Origin: Owenia fusiformis | Taxonomy: Eukaryota > Annelida > Polychaeta > Sabellida > Oweniidae | Direction: 5' to 3' | DNA length: 64,000 nt | Assembly: GCA_903813345.2 (NCBI GenBank) | Contig: CAIIXF020000001.1 | Location: forward strand, 19,983,915 to 20,047,914 | Shown here: positions 45,079 to 57,900 of the stretch, in pieces | Numbering within the stretch: position 1 is the first letter of the stretch | How the letters are laid out: each line of letters begins with the position of its first letter | Translations under genes and position numbers: made by a program | The notes under the pieces: generated by a model | The model's input: the letters and a program-made list of their open reading frames with translations, nothing else | Told to the model about the DNA's origin: nothing | Database searches by the model: none

Positions 45079-48000
45079 ATGACATGCCTGCATATGTGCA
45101 TCAGAAATAGACTATTGAAAGCCTCCTCAAACCACCTAAGGCATTATGTTACGCATACAAATTCAGGAAGTATTTACAAACCTTTACTCAAGGGAAGTGA
45201 AACATATACATTAATTGGACAAGCTACAAGAAATATAACCACATTTCATCATTTCTACAGAGGACTTAAACATTGTAAAGTGCGTAAAAGTCGCCATTGT
45301 GTAGCAGTATCAACTTGCTTTGACTTTCATACAACCCCTCGATATCGTGTGAATCCTGTATTCTGGTTGGCTATTAAACAAGTGGGGAAATTAGGGGCTA
45401 TAATAACAGGAAGGTAGGTTATATGTCAATGGTTTATATTGTTTATCACGAGATATATCAAAGCCAGGGATTAGTTTACTGATGGTATATTATAGACTCA
45501 TTCGCTGTATGGAGATATCCACTCATGCATAAAAACGTATCCCTCAAAAATCATTGGATATCCTCTATTTATCTCAAGAAATATCAGATCCAGAGATAAG
45601 TTTGCTGATGGCATATCATACCAAATTTTTAGTCCTCTAGAGCAACATGTAATTTTCTTTTAACCATCATAGAATGTGACAAAATCCCTGATCAATAGGC
45701 TTACTTCATATTGTATTTCCATCAGGAGTCTCAGGAAATATTGGAAGAGGCTACCTAAAGATGATAAGAGGACTGTGATGCAACTGTTGAGAAATAATCG
45801 GAACAAGATCTGGGCAGCTGTTGGAGCTCTTGTATTACTTATGGGCATTAACTATGCAACCCATCTACAAACAACTCCCCTCACCAACAGGACTCGCTAC
45901 ATAGCATTCACAGAGGAACAGTTTATGAAGATTGTGCAGTATGAAGCAGATGGAGTATGTCTTTTGCATAAATTAAAGATGTAAATTACCATGGACTTCA
46001 AAGTTTATGTTCATGTACATGTATATCATTTTAAAGCTATAAAAATGTAGAGCAAAAGATCTAATGAGTAGGGGAAGACACATTTTCAAAATATTAGCCA
46101 CAACTCATCATTATACATTGCTGCCTCTTTAAACTATATTGTCCCAGGTAAAACCATATCTGACTCACTTTTCTTTTTTATTTATTTTAGTATATGGAAA
46201 CATTTAAGGATAAAATACTTTCCTCAAGGCACCCTGACTATCAACGCGTTGTAAGGGTTGCAAGTAGAATAGTGGAGGGCAATAGGGACATTGAAAAGAT
46301 GAAAAATTTGAAATGGACTGTAGTTGTGGTAGACGACCCAGAGAAGAATGCATTTGTTTTGCCTGTGAGTACCAATTACATTTTCAGAAGGATTCACGGG
46401 GGTAAAGCATACCCGATAATGCAATGAGCTTGCTCGGCGGTATCATGACTGTGTAACGGGTCTTAATGTATAAGTGTGCTCGGCGGTAGGTTCAAACAAC
46501 GCGGATCCTCAAAGCATGTGCTCATGGTATGTTCGTGTTTTAACACCCGTGAGGATTGTAATCAGTCAATAGATTAGAATCATTCAACCAATCAATCAAC
46601 CATTGATATAATGCTGATCATACATTTTTTTATTCAACATTTCTCATCCATTTCTACAATAGATTATTACAGTGTGCTAAAAATTGAATATTAGAATTAT
46701 CGTTTTGTCACATATAGGTCACAGTGTTTATGAAATCAATGTCATATAAGTAAGAATTTAATTTTGAACATAGCTAATTGTTATAATTTCTAATTTCACT
46801 AAATCTGACAGAAAATTAAGATCAGCACATTTAGATTTTTGTGTTCATGCACCAGACAGAACACAGAGAACATGTATTTTAGACTGGATATTTATATGAG
46901 TTCATGTGTTATATTCTGTTTCTTTGTTTCAGACAGGACATATATTTGTGTTTGTGTGTAACAGAATAAAGTATACATAAACACGTGTTTATGGATTTCA
47001 GACAGATCATGTATTTGTGTTTTTTGTCTCAGTCAGGACATATATTTGTGTTTGTGTGTATCAGACTATACAGTCAAATGGTATATATATGTGTTTGTGG
47101 GTTTCAGTCAGAACATGTATTTGTGTTTCTGTGTTTCAGTCAGGACATATATTTGTGTTCAGAGGAATGCTTGAAACATGTCAGAATGATGACCAGCTGG
47201 GTATTATCTTGGGACATGAAATGGCACATGCTCTCTTGGAACATGGGGTATGTGTGAATCTTAAAATATTTGTTATAGTATAATATGTATTGTTGAATTA
47301 AAATCTTGAATATATTTCTATTTTGAAAACCTGTCTTAGGGAACACCCTTCTCTAGTGAACACCTGTGTTAAGTGAACAACTCTTCAAGACACACTCTAC
47401 ATTGACTCCTGTATAAAGTTCCCTCTCTGTAGTGAACACCTACCTCCAGTGACCACTTTTTGTGGCTCCATAGGTGTTCACTATAAACAGGTTTCACCAG
47501 TAAATCCTGTCTTAGTGAACACCACTTCAAGACACATTTTACATGAACTCCTGTTTAAATTCCCCCTCTGTAGTTATCTACTTTTTTGTGGCTTAATAGG
47601 TGATCACTATATACAGATTGTACTGTGTATGCTTTTCCCTGAGTTTTGAAAAGAACCAAATTAAAATGATAATAGAATTATGTGTATTAGAGTGGCTGAA
47701 ATGTAAATGTATGCCTTTTGAATTTGTTTCAGGCAGAACAAGTGAGCTATGCAAACATATTGGACGTTGTTGTTATATTCATTATGGCTGGGATCTGGTT
47801 CTTTATGCCTACAGATGGGATAGCATTGGTTACACAATGGTTCTACAACAAAGTCATCCATGTAAGTATAAAGTACATGTACTTTAACGGTGTGTAACCG
47901 TACATAGGGTAGTTGTGGATGTGAATCCTCTTCATACTCACCAAAATGGCTACCTATAAGTTCAAATTTATATGCTGATCCCTAAGGGACATTCTGCTCA

Positions 48001-49642
48001 AAGAAATTTGGATCCTTGAGATGGCCACTGATCTTCAGATGGCTGTCACCTTTCGTAGAAAATGTATTTTTCATACTTTAGTACAACTCGATACCTGTTA
48101 GCAAATTTAGACATATAGGAATGAATTATACATTTGTTCAAAAAGAGATTTCCAATATGGGTGGTCAGTTCAAAATGGCCACTATTTTTTTGTGAAAATA
48201 TAATATTGAAAATTCAAATACCACATGTCAAATTTGGTTAAAATTTTGGAGACAATACTATTATGAGTGTATTGTTCATTGGAATCTGCTACACTGTGGG
48301 AGTTGCTGTTTTTCTTTCTAATTAGAGAGCATGCTTTGTTATTCCAGTTGATGTTTTCACTGCCATTTAGTCGCATGATGGAGACAGAGGCTGATGAAAT
48401 AGGACTACAGCTCTGTGCTAAGGTACATATTCCTAACATGAGTAAAGGCATTTGAATTAATAATTTAATTAATTGCATTTGGCCTTTAATCTTTCACCTG
48501 AAAAATTGAAGGTGTCTTTCTCATATGACTTACAAAGATACAGCCATCTTTACCCCATGCAAGATATATCCAGTTTGAAATTCCATTATTCAAGCCTCCT
48601 TTGATGAAAGTCTAAAAAGTTTGCAGAGAAAAGGTTTGGAGAAAATATCAAATTCTGGATTAATTTTAACCCTAGTCTTTCATAAAATCTCTGCCCAACC
48701 TCTTTCCAACAGAGCAAGTGATATAAATGATTTGAACAAAGGGACTTGAAACAATATTTTCGTATTCTTCTTCCAGGCATGCATGGATGTACGAGAAAGC
48801 CCAGCCTTTTGGCGATTGATGCACATGCTCCAGACTGCAAAGAACAAAACAGAGGAGAGTGGAGTCACTGAGTTGGCTCTTGATGTCCCCCAGCTCCTTT
48901 CAACCCATCCTTCACATGCTACTAGGGCAGACAACCTCAATGACCTTGTACCTCAGGTAAGCAACAGGGTGTAACATAAGCGAGGTACCAGGTGATGCAA
49001 TACTTAGAATGGGTAATAAATTGCTCTACAGAGTTGACAGTCTGCATCCTTACAAAATATCAGTCTGATTTAATTAAATTGAAAGCCTGTGATTTCATTG
49101 ACTGAATTAAATGACACTCCTTTACTTGGTACATTTTTCACACCCTGTACCCACCCTGTTAAATGTACCCACCTTAGTGTCTCCTTGCTTCAGCAAGCAG
49201 GAAAACTTGAAAAATATCCACCTTGAAGAGATCATAGTACTCTAATTATCTACTATGCTCCACATATGGATCAAAAATCTAAAAGTCTGCTCATGGAATC
49301 TAAATCTACACTTCACCTCTTTTATAATGTCAATCCATTATTAATTTTTTTTCACAAGCAAATCAAGGTATAACAAGGACAAGCAAAGAATCAAGTAATT
49401 GCCTATGCTATACTATACAGCAACACTTCATTTCATATGCATCTTTATACTTGCAGGCTATTAAACTTCGAGCTGATTGCAATTGCCCAAGGCTGCCAAC
49501 TGCTGACCCCAGAGATGCAATACAAAAGCTGGAAGCCAGTATGGAACACGCTATCAAAAATAAACAGTTGCAGAAATTGGGAATGGCTATCAAATCTGAT
49601 GTTGTTAAACCTTTTAATCAATCTGCAGTGTCAACATCCTAA
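45079..49642 (+). CDS. OMA1: OMA1 mitochondrial zinc metalloendopeptidase (eight coding exons, complete)
   Basis: OMA1 is the stress-activated inner-membrane protease that cleaves OPA1 and, in vertebrates, DELE1. Coding exons are 45079-45413, 45726-45954, 46191-46364, 47140-47247, 47733-47861, 48348-48422, 48777-48956 and 49457-49642. All are GT-AG and the phases close to 471 aa. Residues 1 to about 60 are Arg/Lys/Ser-rich and suit a mitochondrial presequence. One membrane span lies at about 140-157 (IWAAVGALVLLMGINY). The M48 core has the zinc-binding HEMAH motif (272-276) in LGIILGHEMAHALLEHG and the third ligand in METEADEIG (Glu339). The C-terminal part LSTHPSHATRADNLNDLVPQ and RADCNCP agree with animal OMA1. 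A hydrophobic stretch after the catalytic exon (ILDVVVIFIMAGIWFF) is also typical. The exon with HEMAH is preceded by a minisatellite that copies its splice acceptor. Confidence 0.96.
46930..47139 (+). repeat. Minisatellite of splice-acceptor copies before OMA1 exon 4
   Basis: The true acceptor and exon start read TTTCAG then TCAGGACATATATTTGTG (exon begins 47140). Four earlier copies of the same acceptor-plus-exon segment end their AG at 46932, 47001, 47032 and 47107, with 1-3 differences each. The array therefore spans the 3' splice site and about the first 20 bases of the exon. Confidence 0.85.
47326..47625. mobile_element. Two adjacent pogo-like MITE copies, OMA1 intron 4
   Basis: Copy 1 (about 47326-47497) runs from AACCTGTCTTAGGGAACACC to GTTCACTATAAACAGGTTT. 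Copy 2 (47498-47625) runs from CAGTAAATCCTGTCTTAGTG to TACAGATTGTACTG. Both contain TTCAAGACACA and CTGTAG blocks in the same order, so they are a tandem pair. Confidence 0.75.
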
Positions 49643-49860
49643 ACCTTGAAAGCATGTTTTTGAATCCAATAAGTTTGCGTTGAAAGATAACCTATAAGTT
49701 ATTTGAGGATGGAACTGCTCAACTGGAATAATTTTAGTGATATGTAGTTTCAGAAGTAGGGGTTCCTACAGACTGAAATTCAGGGAATTATTTTTCTAGC
49801 ATCTAGAAATGTCAGGGAAGTTAGTTCAAAAAGGGCCTAAAATATTGGAGCTTATGCAAA

Positions 49861-50602
49861 CTAGATAACGGCAACTCTGCGGAGTAGCAAATCCCAACGA
49901 ACAAAATATCAATTACCGAATTCCAATCAATTATACTCATTACTTTGGTTGAAAATGAAAAAATTAGATTTTAGAATTGCGAATTCCTGCAAAGCAGCCA
50001 TTTTGAATTTTCTGAGGTACAAATCTGAAAAATAATACCATAATTGTGATCTACTCCAAAATTCCTTCAATTTGAGTATAATATAGCCATACTTTGAAGG
50101 GATCGAAAAATTATTGCGAAATCGTACATTAGACGGCCATTTTGAATTTTACAAGGCTCCAATCAGAAAAAAGATACAATATTTGCAATCTACTCTTAAT
50201 TGCCTTTCATTTGAGTATAATAAAGCTATACTTCAGAAAGATTTCTGTTTTCCTGTCCCCCCATACATGGCCCCTGGGGGTCAGGATGAAAAACACGGAA
50301 TATATGTGAAATAGATAAATGTTGTGAATACACTACCAAAATTTCAAACAATAATATTAATTACTTTGGTTTAGAATGAAAAATTCCGTCATTTTTAAAG
50401 CGGCGGCCATCTTGAAAAAATTTTTTTTGCCTAAAACTATTCACCAATATACATCTTTCCACTAAATATGAAGAAAATCTGTCAACTAGTATTTGAGTTA
50501 TCTTCCGGACAGACGGACGGACTGACTGACTGACAGACTGACGGACAGACGGACGGACGGAGGGCTTCACTATATCCCTAACGAACTTCGTTCGTTGGGA
50601 TA
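49861..50602 (+). mobile_element. Intact copy of the repeat split at 15040/26862
   Basis: The sequence is uninterrupted from CTAGATAACGGCAACTCTGC to TTCGTTCGTTGGGATA. Its first 390 bases match 15040-15458 and its last 350 match 26485-26862, and the two parts join at a run of C. An (ACGG)n-type microsatellite lies near the right end. Inverted TCCCAACGAAC/GTTCGTTGGGA segments lie near both ends. It sits about 220 bases after the OMA1 stop codon. Confidence 0.88.
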
Positions 50603-50852
50603 AAAATAAAATGGTTCAAGAGAATTTAGGTAGCCAAAAATTTACAAAAAAGCATGTTTATAATATAAAGTTATCAACTAGATACATGGACTGTATCTTT
50701 ATCTTTTAATCTGCAAGGGGTATTGGGGTTTTAGAGAATACACCTTGCTAAAATCACTGAAAGATGAACACATATTCACCTCAACAGATTGAAATATTTT
50801 TACAGTACTATTTTATAATGTTGCCATAGTATTATTTTGTGAAATACTTGTA

Positions 50853-51827
50853 CAGTAAAACCTGCAAACATGGAACGCTCTCCAGACTGGCCAAAACTAT
50901 GTTCCATATAGAGAGTAATTAACAGTGGGTAGGTTGGCTTATCCTAATCTCATTTATATTAAGCTAAGCTCCTTAGGATCAGATATTGGCTTAAGCAATT
51001 CACACCTCTGAAAAACAATAGGATGTACAGTGTAACCAATTTTAGTGAACAGGTGGATTTTCAAGATTTGCCCCAAAACAGTGTTTTCCATACAGAGAGG
51101 GTCTGTTAACATGTACGTCAGTGTTAAAATCAGGCGTGTAGCCAGGCATACGTGAGGGTAGGCAGTTGCGTACCCCAAATGATGGAGCAAAAAATAAATT
51201 GTTGTAACAAATAAAAAAAGTACAGCAAAAAATAATGTAATTAGAGGTTATGTCACTATCGTAGCATTTATGCCTGAGGGTTTCAGTGATATATGGCCCG
51301 ACCTTAGTCTGGTGCAACTATGTGCAACTATAGTGACATAAACGATTTATAACATAACTATGATGATCTAGTCTGCTCAGAGAGTACCGTTTTCTTATCT
51401 AATTGACTAGTAATGGTTCGGAAATGATGATTTATTCCCATGTTTGTATCTTACGAATGTACGAGTCAATTTGACCTAGGCCTCATGTATGACGTAGTCC
51501 CAGCGCTTGACCAATCAGAAAGTTAGTGGGCGCGGGCTTTTCAAAAGTTATATTGGCCCGCTGTCTTGTGAACAGCTTACACTATACACCATCACAGGTA
51601 TGTTATAAACAATAAATAGTGCCCAATCATAAAGTCTGATATCGCTCAGAACACACCATTTAAGGTCTAAAATCAAAGATTTTTCCCTGGACTCCCCCCA
51701 AGTTTTGCTTGGCCTTCAACCTCGCGTACCTGCTATCAAAATCCTGGTTACGCAGCTCAAAATATTTGGTTCTTTTGAAAACTGTTCGTTGTTGACAGAT
51801 GGGTGTTCCATCGGGCAGGTTTTACTC
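50853..51827. mobile_element. pogo-like element interrupted by another element
   Basis: It starts CAGTAAAACCTGCAAACATG after TA and ends near CGGGCAGGTTTTACT. The interior (AGAGTAATTAACAGTGGG, TGGCTTATCCTAATC, AGGATGTACAGTGTAACC) is the inverse of the element at 58950-59510. Comparison with that copy shows about 630 bases (51128-51757) were inserted. Confidence 0.82.
51128..51757. mobile_element. Nested element with GCGTAGCCAGG-like ends
   Basis: The left end is AAATCAGGCGTGTAGCCAGG; the right end, inverted, is GAGCTGCGTAACCAGGATTT. A block inside, GACGTAGTCCCAGCGCTTGA, then CCAATCAGAAAG, is GC-richer than its surroundings. No coding frame recognised. Confidence 0.72.
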
Positions 51828-51829
51828 TA

Positions 51830-53650
51830 CAATTAAAAATTGAGAATTGTCTCTCACTGGTATAATTTATTACATGTACATAAAATTATAGCAATGCGAT
51901 TACCTACATTACGTAGGATATTATAGTATTACTTTATTTCATATCATAGGATATAACATCATGTCTTAACAATCCTTTAAGAGATTGAATTAATTGTTGC
52001 AGTTTGTAACCATAATAATAGTTTCTGTTTTTGATTTGATTTTACTAATACAGTGTATATGTAATTGAAACACTCAGCTGGTTCTGATGTGATTAGAGTG
52101 GCAGCTATAGTAACTTTTTAGTAGGTATGCATATTTACTGATTTCTGTGTGAAGTTGCAACTGTTGAAAATGTGATAACTCCATGCTTATCAGAATGATC
52201 AAGGGAATAAAAATATTGAAAGTATATGTATACTGTAGTTTGTTTGGAAATGATTTTTTAATGCCCACATATTATACAGTCAATACCGTCGTTGGTCATG
52301 TTGGGATGATTTTGTGATATGGTGAACTAAATTCAACATTGTATTTTTCTCTTGAACAAGTTATTGAAAACAATCTGTAAAAAACACATGCTGTACATAA
52401 TGGTAACCAATTTACAACAATTTAAGGTGAAAATTATCTATAAGTATTTTATAAAATTGTTTTTAGTGAACAATTTTTTTTAGTTCTGTGTTTTGTTGTT
52501 TTCTACCAATTCTTGAGAATGAAATAGAATGTCTATCTGAACCCTGTTCAATTTAGTTCACCATATCGCTACCAATCCTTTGGGGTCAATCATTGGCTCA
52601 GTAGAGTTTGATGTGCAAGAAGGTGTTTTAACATCAATATGGGAAGTGTTTGATTGCATATTCTGCTCACCTTTTATTCTATCTTACTGGGATAGATCTG
52701 CATCTATGTGTTATAAGCAGCCTCTTTTTCAAAACTTGGAATCAATGTTTTTCATGATTATTCCTTGCTTTTTCCAAGAGTAAATTGGAATGATTCTTCA
52801 CACAAATGTTTTGTAATGAGAGAATTTAGTGACAGTGAAACACCAATACAGGGTGACACAAAACGGTAACTCTCTACATTGCATATAGACACTGAATAGT
52901 TTTCTCAATGGAATATTAACAAATGTTCTTACCAAAATAGAATGTTCAATGTGTGAAACATTGTGAAAAATTAGGTTTTTCATTTCAGCTCACATAAGCC
53001 AAATCTCTCAAAATGCAAGTTTAGAAATCTAGCTTTAATTGTCAATTTACCAAATAAAAATGTCAGTCCATCATCATAAATGACAAAACTTATTCATAAC
53101 AAGCGCTACGTTCTATCCAGTGGGTTCATACGACAAACTTGAGACCCTAGTAATATGTGGTGTAATAATATGTGACCAAAACCCCATATTCAGAAAACAA
53201 TAATTTTAACATTTATAGATGCTTTTGAATGAGAGCATATGCTTAGAACGAAAAACATGATTTCTCTAAATTCTGTCATTAATGAGAAAGTCGTTATAAA
53301 ATTAGATCATTTTACCATGTATTTACAGAAAGTCTCTTATTCAAAAAAGACAAAATGGAAAATCAGGAGAAATGCCAAAATGCCCCAAAAAATCCCCAGA
53401 GCCTAGAAGATTTCTATTTATATTATGAGTTGACAGGTGGAGAAGTATTTATACATGTATTATGCCTTCTGAAAGAGCTGTTTAATCACTTCTGAGAACA
53501 TCCAAGTTAGCAAGATTTAGAAGCACATGTAACTCCTCCCTAGGATATTTTGTGGTCTTGCACCTGGTGCCTCTCTGTTTATCAAAATAACCCCCACTGA
53601 AGATATAGATTTCAAACACATTGACATAACCACTATTCCACACCTTGATG
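51830..53650. other. Intergenic, mostly no recognised feature
   Basis: AT-rich. A mariner-like end (TACAGGGTGACACAAAACGG) occurs at about 52850, without a clear partner. A small reading frame at 53482-53673 shows no domain. Confidence 0.5.
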
Positions 53651-53981
53651 ACTCTAACTGCAGTTAGTATCATTCAAGATGGTGGCCAAAATTCTTTCGT
53701 TTTCAATAAACCAACGATTTCAACTAAACTAAGTTGAATCTGGAATGACACGTCATCATCAAGTTCAGTAAGAGTCATTCTAAGTGAGGCCGTTTTCTTT
53801 AAACTCCAATATTGCGGGTGTTTGAACATTTTCTTGTGACTGTTCACAAACCTAACTTTATTAGTTTGCATGGGGAAACATTTGGAATCCACATTCAACT
53901 TAGTTAAGCTGAAATCGTTGGTTTATCGAAAACAAAAGAATTTTGGCCACCATCTTGAATGATACTAACTGTAGTTAGAGT
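53651..53981. mobile_element. Foldback MITE, 331 bp
   Basis: ACTCTAACTGCAGTTAGTAT, then CATTCAAGATGGTGGCCAAA, pairs in inverted order with TTTGGCCACCATCTTGAATG, then ATACTAACTGTAGTTAGAGT. The arms extend about 100 bases with few mismatches and include CCAACGATTTCA/TGAAATCGTTGG. It abuts the 3' tail of the LINE at 53985. Confidence 0.9.
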
Positions 53982-53984
53982 TTT

Positions 53985-55853
53985 TTAAGTTTAAGTTTAA
54001 TATAGTTTATTTTTGTGTCACAAGCAATAATATTAAAATACATTTAAAACACTTTTTTAAAAAAACATTGCTTCTAGCCGATGCCGGCTTATGAGACACC
54101 AAGTTGATACATGTGTGGGTAATATTAAAATTCCCATGTGAAAATTACTAAATGCACAATAAGACAGTGATAAAGACCATAATTTTTGTATACTGAGTTC
54201 ACTGTTTACTTCCACTTACTAAGAGGAGACATCTTCCCCAAGGTTGATGTTCCTGGGAGCAAATGGAAAGAGAAACCCTGCTTAATCAGTGATATAAGGG
54301 CCCTCTGGTTGGCCCAATACCCTCCTGAGGGGTCCCCCATATCACAGTGGATCTACAGGTTTGCATCTTGTATCTATTTTGGCAGTATCACAGTTCTAAA
54401 TAGTATGTAAAAGTGCTGTAAAGTGGCAGAATCAATATCATATGGCCTTTATCCCCAGACAAGCAACTTATGTATAATTGAATATCAACAAATAGAATAC
54501 AGTATGAGAAAATATACATTATAATTTGTTGTTATGGAATTATCTCAAATAGAGGTACTGTTAAAGTCTTTCTAGATCAAAGTTTCTTTTACTGAACATC
54601 TTAAATAATGTACTTGCAAAAGCTCTTTGTATACAGGGCGTGTGCATAAGTCTAGTAAACAGCAGAATATGATCATTTGAACCAGTTTCAATGCTAGGGG
54701 CCAGCTTATTAACAATAGCCAGAAATTTTTTCCTCAAAACATTGTAGTGAGAGCATTTGAGAGTGAAGTGTATCTCGTCCTCAATCTCATTAGAGTCACA
54801 TAAAGCACATTTTCGATCCTCAAGAGGTGTATTGGTATAACGGCCAGTTTCAATGTGTAGTTTCAATGTTCCAGTTCTCAGTTTTGCAAGAATACTTCTA
54901 TGATGGCGTGGCATAAACATTTCAATGTATGCTTCAGTTGATGCACCATATTTAAATTGACGATATGTTCTCAGTTTATTGCCATTAGTTTCATTATTTT
55001 TATCATTCCAGATATTTCGAAGAAAAGGATCAGTAGTCTGTAGGTGATTTTTAATAGCTTTGATACATGGTTTTATCTCAATGTACTGATTATTCAAAAG
55101 TATACCACAAGATTCAATGAAATGTTTAGTACGAGAATTCCAACTTGATTTCCTTCGTAACGACCATATATGTATCCGATTATTTAATCTGGTATTTTCC
55201 ATATTGTGGAGTCGCAGATATAGTCGGGCACATTCCAATTTTTGTTTGTGGATAGGGGGGCTCCAGCCCATGTCCCCTCTGGCTCCTTCATTGCTCGTCT
55301 TTTGGCCTACTCCTAGGAATATTTTTGTTGCTTTATTTTGTACATTATTGATACAACGATGCTCATTAAGACCAATAATTGAGGTACCATAGTTGATGAT
55401 TGGTTGGACTATTGTATCATATAGCTTAGTATAAACTGCATAGTCCATTCCACCTGCAGCTTTGAATTTACATGTTAACACTGCCAGGGCACGACTAGCT
55501 GACTTTGCTATTTCTTTTGCTGTGATCTTAGCATCAACATATGTTCACTTAGCCAGACACCAAGGTACTTGTAGGAGTTTGCATAGTCAAGTGTTTTTGG
55601 GCCACATTTGAATACATGATCTGATCGGGGCCTCGCAGCAGGGCGGTAGTGAACAATTTTGGATTTTTTCTTGCTGACTGTGAGTCGCCATTTTCGACAC
55701 CATATGTAGAGGGCATTCAGCATACGTTGTAGATCCTCTGCAGTCCCAGAGATGAGGGCTATATCGTCGGCATAGAGTAAAATGCTAACCACTTCATCTC
55801 CGACTTGAACACCACATCCGAGTTGTTTGATAATGTTCGCTATCAAAGTCATC
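53985..55853 (-). mobile_element. 5'-truncated LINE, same family as the TPK1-intron copy
   Basis: It contains the end of the reverse transcriptase, the C-terminal domain and a 3' UTR with the hairpin AGCCGATGCCGGCTTATGAG (54077-54096), then an AT-rich tail near 54000. The upstream limit is about 55853-55870. Confidence 0.85.
54561..55852 (-). pseudogene. LINE ORF2 remnant: RT palm end, thumb, C-terminal domain
   Basis: Two overlapping frames make one broken gene. Positions 55508-55852 encode the catalytic palm end with ILLYADDIALISG (the YADD block) and VSKKKSKIVHYRP. Positions 54561-55481 encode the thumb and C-terminal part, with GNKLRTYRQFK, LAKLRTGTLKLHIETGRYT, RKCALCDSNEIEDEIHF and LKCSHYNVLR. 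They are separated by a two-base insertion near 55538-55541, just after the SEH motif that is in frame in the relative at 10717-11850. The endonuclease and the 5' half of the RT are missing. Confidence 0.85.
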
Positions 55854-55859
55854 CAAATG

Positions 55860-57900
55860 TGGAACGTTGATTACATGTATTTACTAAAGTCAGTGAAAAG
55901 GTAAAAAGGGCAACAAAATGCATTATGTATCTACCTTTAAAATTATTTGACATTGCTGAAAGAAAATTGCTATATTATAAAGATCTATAATAATTCATTG
56001 CTATGGTAATACATTTGTATTATATTGCCTAATTGGAATACTTTTACTCTTATAGCATGTCTAAAGGTTTGTAATGTATCAAGTTCTTTGTCAATAAGGA
56101 TTGCCTCTCAACTTGATATTGCAAGAATGTTGCATGTAACAGACATCAAACACTGACAACTAGAGATCTGTGACTGAGAATGTGGAATATTTTCCAATTT
56201 ACCATTGGTTTTCTCATTTTCAATGCCCTCTCTATGAATGGAGATTTTTCAAATATTTTTTCATTGACCAAAAATAAACTTGACACATTTGTAGTTAACA
56301 TTTTTCATTTCTGAGGAATTAGTCTGTCAAAATCCATTGAAATCTTGAGAATATTCTGGTAAAAGAGCGTATTCTTCAGATTTATAAAGGTTTCCTTGAA
56401 TACATTTTTCACTAGACATTTTAGAACAATCACTCTTGAATACTTTCTTGCAATTAAAACTTTGATAATTTTTTAGTAAATGAGTGACTCTGAGTAGACA
56501 AATTCTGACTCAGTGTGTTTGAGTAGACAATTTGTAGCTCAGTGAGTCGGAGTAGACAAATAGTAGCTGGATAAGTTGAGTAGATAAGTGTTATTCAGAA
56601 TGTCTGAATAGATGAGTTTTTGCAAAATGAGGCGAGTCCCAATAAATCAAACTTAAAACAATGCATTGTTTTCTGTGCATTTCATATATACATTTATTTT
56701 TATTAAAACCAGAAATTCTTTTCTGAATATTACATAAAATAGAGGTACAGTATATTTTACTATACAGAATATACATATACAATCAATTAATAATATCGTT
56801 ATTTACATTTATTTATAGCTTGTATATTATTTATAATTTAATACTCTGTACATTATATATCACACAAAAGGCCAGCTTTGCGGAGAAAAAGAAAATCATA
56901 AAATGACAAATATTCATATATGCATATGATTATTAAACAGTAACACATTGCACTTCAAGTTGAAGTTGAGTTTTAGTTTCTTAAAGAAACTTATCAAACA
57001 AAATACATTTTATTACAGTGTCACAGTCAAAAATAGTGTAAAACATTGCTATAGACTCAAAAAATCTTTGTCTGCATGAACATGAATGTCATAACAAGAC
57101 GTTTTAGACTATGGTGATTTTTTCAATTCTGTTAAATCCTTGAATGGTCTCATTTTTCATTAAGATGGAGTCACTTAAGGGTATTTATTGTATGAGATGC
57201 CATACATAGCTCCTATAATCCTCAAAGTCAAATGAAAACACTTATTACCCGATAAAGTGGCTTAAAACAAACAATATATCGGATTAACCGTTGTGAATTT
57301 GAATATATTGCAGACATACATCTAATTGCAGGACTTCCTAAGATTCAGAACAACTCTCTTTCAACTAAAGATAATCAATATGCCATAGAATTAATGGATC
57401 ATAAACTCATATGCCAGACTAGCAAAATATTGAAGAGTTTTATTCTTTTCACATATTGCCTACATTTCTGCCGGTGCCCGACCGATGAGTATTTTGTTCA
57501 AACTCATCGGCTGGGAACCAGTACTGAAAATCAGAGCAAATGTTACCATGGCATTAACTATAATAATAACTCTGTTCTTGATTACAATTAACAAATAAAA
57601 TCAATGCAAGTTTTAACTAATAATTAGCCTAATATCGCAATTTATAATACCCTTATTCCTCAAGTACATATTACCAAGGACTGGTAACTAAAACAAACCC
57701 TTCTATTATTGATATCTGTATTCTACACCATACATCAAAAGTTGGTATTTTGTATTGCAATCTATTACAGTATCCCTCTACAGACTAATGGACAAAATAT
57801 GTTACAATCAATAGAAAATGAATAATCATGACCTGCAGGTTGCCAGTCTGTTTTAGATTACAACAAAACAAGACTAATATTACCTTGATGAAAGTAAGAC
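55860..57900. other. Intergenic, no gene recognised
   Basis: AT-rich. At about 56475-56600 a GAGTAGACAAAT-like motif is repeated about four times, with GACTCAGTG/GCTCAGTGAG variants. A loosely related stretch occurs near 12010-12080. Nothing else stands out. Confidence 0.5.

Noticed and set aside
46425-46510. tRNA-like segment with a GGTTCAAAC box
   Set aside because: No cloverleaf could be drawn and the A box is poor; at best an old SINE remnant.
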